Shown in pieces: positions 6,188-6,693 of a stretch of DNA of 6,693 nucleotides. Position numbers and translations under genes: made by a program. Location of the stretch: contig PFWS01000057.1 of assembly GCA_002791255.1 (NCBI GenBank), positions 1-6,693 on the forward strand, read 5' to 3'. Source of the stretch: Candidatus Uhrbacteria bacterium CG_4_9_14_3_um_filter_36_7. GTDB lineage: Bacteria; Patescibacteriota; Patescibacteriia; UBA9934; GWF2-40-263. The notes under the pieces are model-generated. The model saw only the letters and a list, made by a program, of their open reading frames with translations. It was not told the origin of the DNA and made no database searches. Position 1 is the first letter of the stretch. The number at the start of each line of letters is the position of its first letter.

Positions 6188-6693
6188 TTATTTAGTAAAA
6201 ATTTCTATTCCAGGCCGGTAGGTAAGAGCTTCTGATAAATGATGTGCAAGAATAGATTGGCTTTGAGCAAGATCAGCAATAGTACGGGCAATTTTAAGAA
6301 CTCGTGTATAGCCCCTAGCCGAGAGCGAAAGTTTTTCAGTGGCTATTTTCATTAGTTTTTGACTTTCATCATCAATAAGACAAAACATTTCAAGTTCTTT
6401 TGGAGACATTTCTGCATTGGTAAAATGTCCACTTGCACGAAAACGTTTATATTGAATACGTCGAGCACCATAAACGCTTTTTAAAAACTGAGAAGAAGCT
6501 ACTTCTAGTGTTTTTTTTAAGAGTTTTTCTGTTTCTACTTTTGGAACAGGAATACATAAATCTATTCGATCAAGAAGTGGTCCTGAAATTTTGCGTAAAT
6601 ATTTAAGAATCGCATGACGAGAACAGGTACAGTGATGAGTTGGATCAGTAGCATATCCACACGGACATGGGTTCATAGCTGCTACTAAAAGAA
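6188..6693 (-). CDS. comM: ComM/YifB-type Mg-chelatase-like AAA+ ATPase (C-terminal part, cut by window edge)
   Basis: The minus-strand frame is open from the right edge to a TAA at 6188-6190, giving 167 residues that begin LLVAAMNPCPCG. The methionine at 6674-6676 lies inside this conserved motif, so it is not the true start; the N-terminal Lon-like domain and Walker motifs lie outside the window. Visible marks are the cysteine cluster CPCGYATDPTHHCTCS, SGPLLDRIDLCIPVP, the YGARRIQYKRF segment with a following NAEM, and LSARGYTRVLKIARTIADL near the end, then HLSEALTYRPG. These define the YifB/ComM family and its Mg_chelatase_C domain. ComM is a hexameric helicase that helps branch migration of incoming single-stranded DNA during natural transformation; that role is known from Vibrio, not shown here. 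The gene converges on the zinc-ribbon gene with only 18 AT-rich bases between stop codons and no GC-rich terminator hairpin. Confidence 0.93.
   Translation of the reverse strand, partial: LLVAAMNPCPCGYATDPTHHCTCSRHAILKYLRKISGPLLDRIDLCIPVPKVETEKLLKKTLEVASSQFLKSVYGARRIQYKRFRASGHFTNAEMSPKELEMFCLIDDESQKLMKIATEKLSLSARGYTRVLKIARTIADLAQSQSILAHHLSEALTYRPGIEIFTK

Noticed and set aside
6674..6676. ATG as the start of the right-edge gene
   Set aside because: It lies inside the family motif LLVAAMNPCPCG and the frame stays open to the edge, so the gene begins outside the window.
1..6693. CRISPR array, tRNA, insertion sequence, attachment site or riboswitch
   Set aside because: No spaced direct repeats, cloverleaf-like sequence, transposase motif, terminal inverted repeats or conserved aptamer pattern was seen by eye; the gaps between genes are all under 100 bases.

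Overview
The window is AT-rich bacterial DNA with compact, mostly single-copy housekeeping genes. It shows no mobile element, CRISPR array, tRNA or rRNA. Several traits together point to a Candidate Phyla Radiation (Patescibacteria, Parcubacteria-like) genome: an unusual Fe/Mn superoxide dismutase beginning MIYTAKNYEHLLGIPGF, frequent non-ATG starts with weak or absent Shine-Dalgarno sites, stop codons that are all TAA (six of six visible), and an M23 peptidase with two LysM domains and a long basic N-terminal region. This placement comes from recognising protein style, not from a search.

Layout. The minus strand from 1 to about 3686 carries three genes, read right to left: a membrane pyrophosphatase (hppA), trigger factor (tig) and the N-terminal 77 residues of a superoxide dismutase cut by the window edge. 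A rho-independent terminator at 271-298 separates tig from the dismutase, and each of the three genes has a recognisable promoter candidate. The plus strand from about 3751 to 6169 carries ribonuclease HII (rnhB), a LysM/M23 peptidase and a small zinc-ribbon membrane protein. The last two are 5 bases apart. From 6188 to the right edge, on the minus strand, lies the C-terminal part of a ComM/YifB-type Mg-chelatase-like AAA+ ATPase, which continues outside the window.

The genes cover energy conservation (proton-pumping pyrophosphatase, with residues of the K+-independent class), protein folding (trigger factor), oxidative defence (dismutase), genome maintenance (RNase HII), cell-wall remodelling (M23 peptidase and its membrane neighbour) and uptake of transforming DNA (ComM). 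hppA and rnhB diverge from a short spacer in which their predicted -10 elements overlap almost completely on opposite strands, which makes the spacer a candidate bidirectional promoter.

No gene-free stretch exceeds 100 bases. I found no clear evidence of a new multi-gene system. The most interesting items are the shared divergent promoter, the GYG variant of the RNase HII substrate motif, the uncharacterised zinc-ribbon membrane protein coupled to the peptidase, and the uncertain start of that peptidase.
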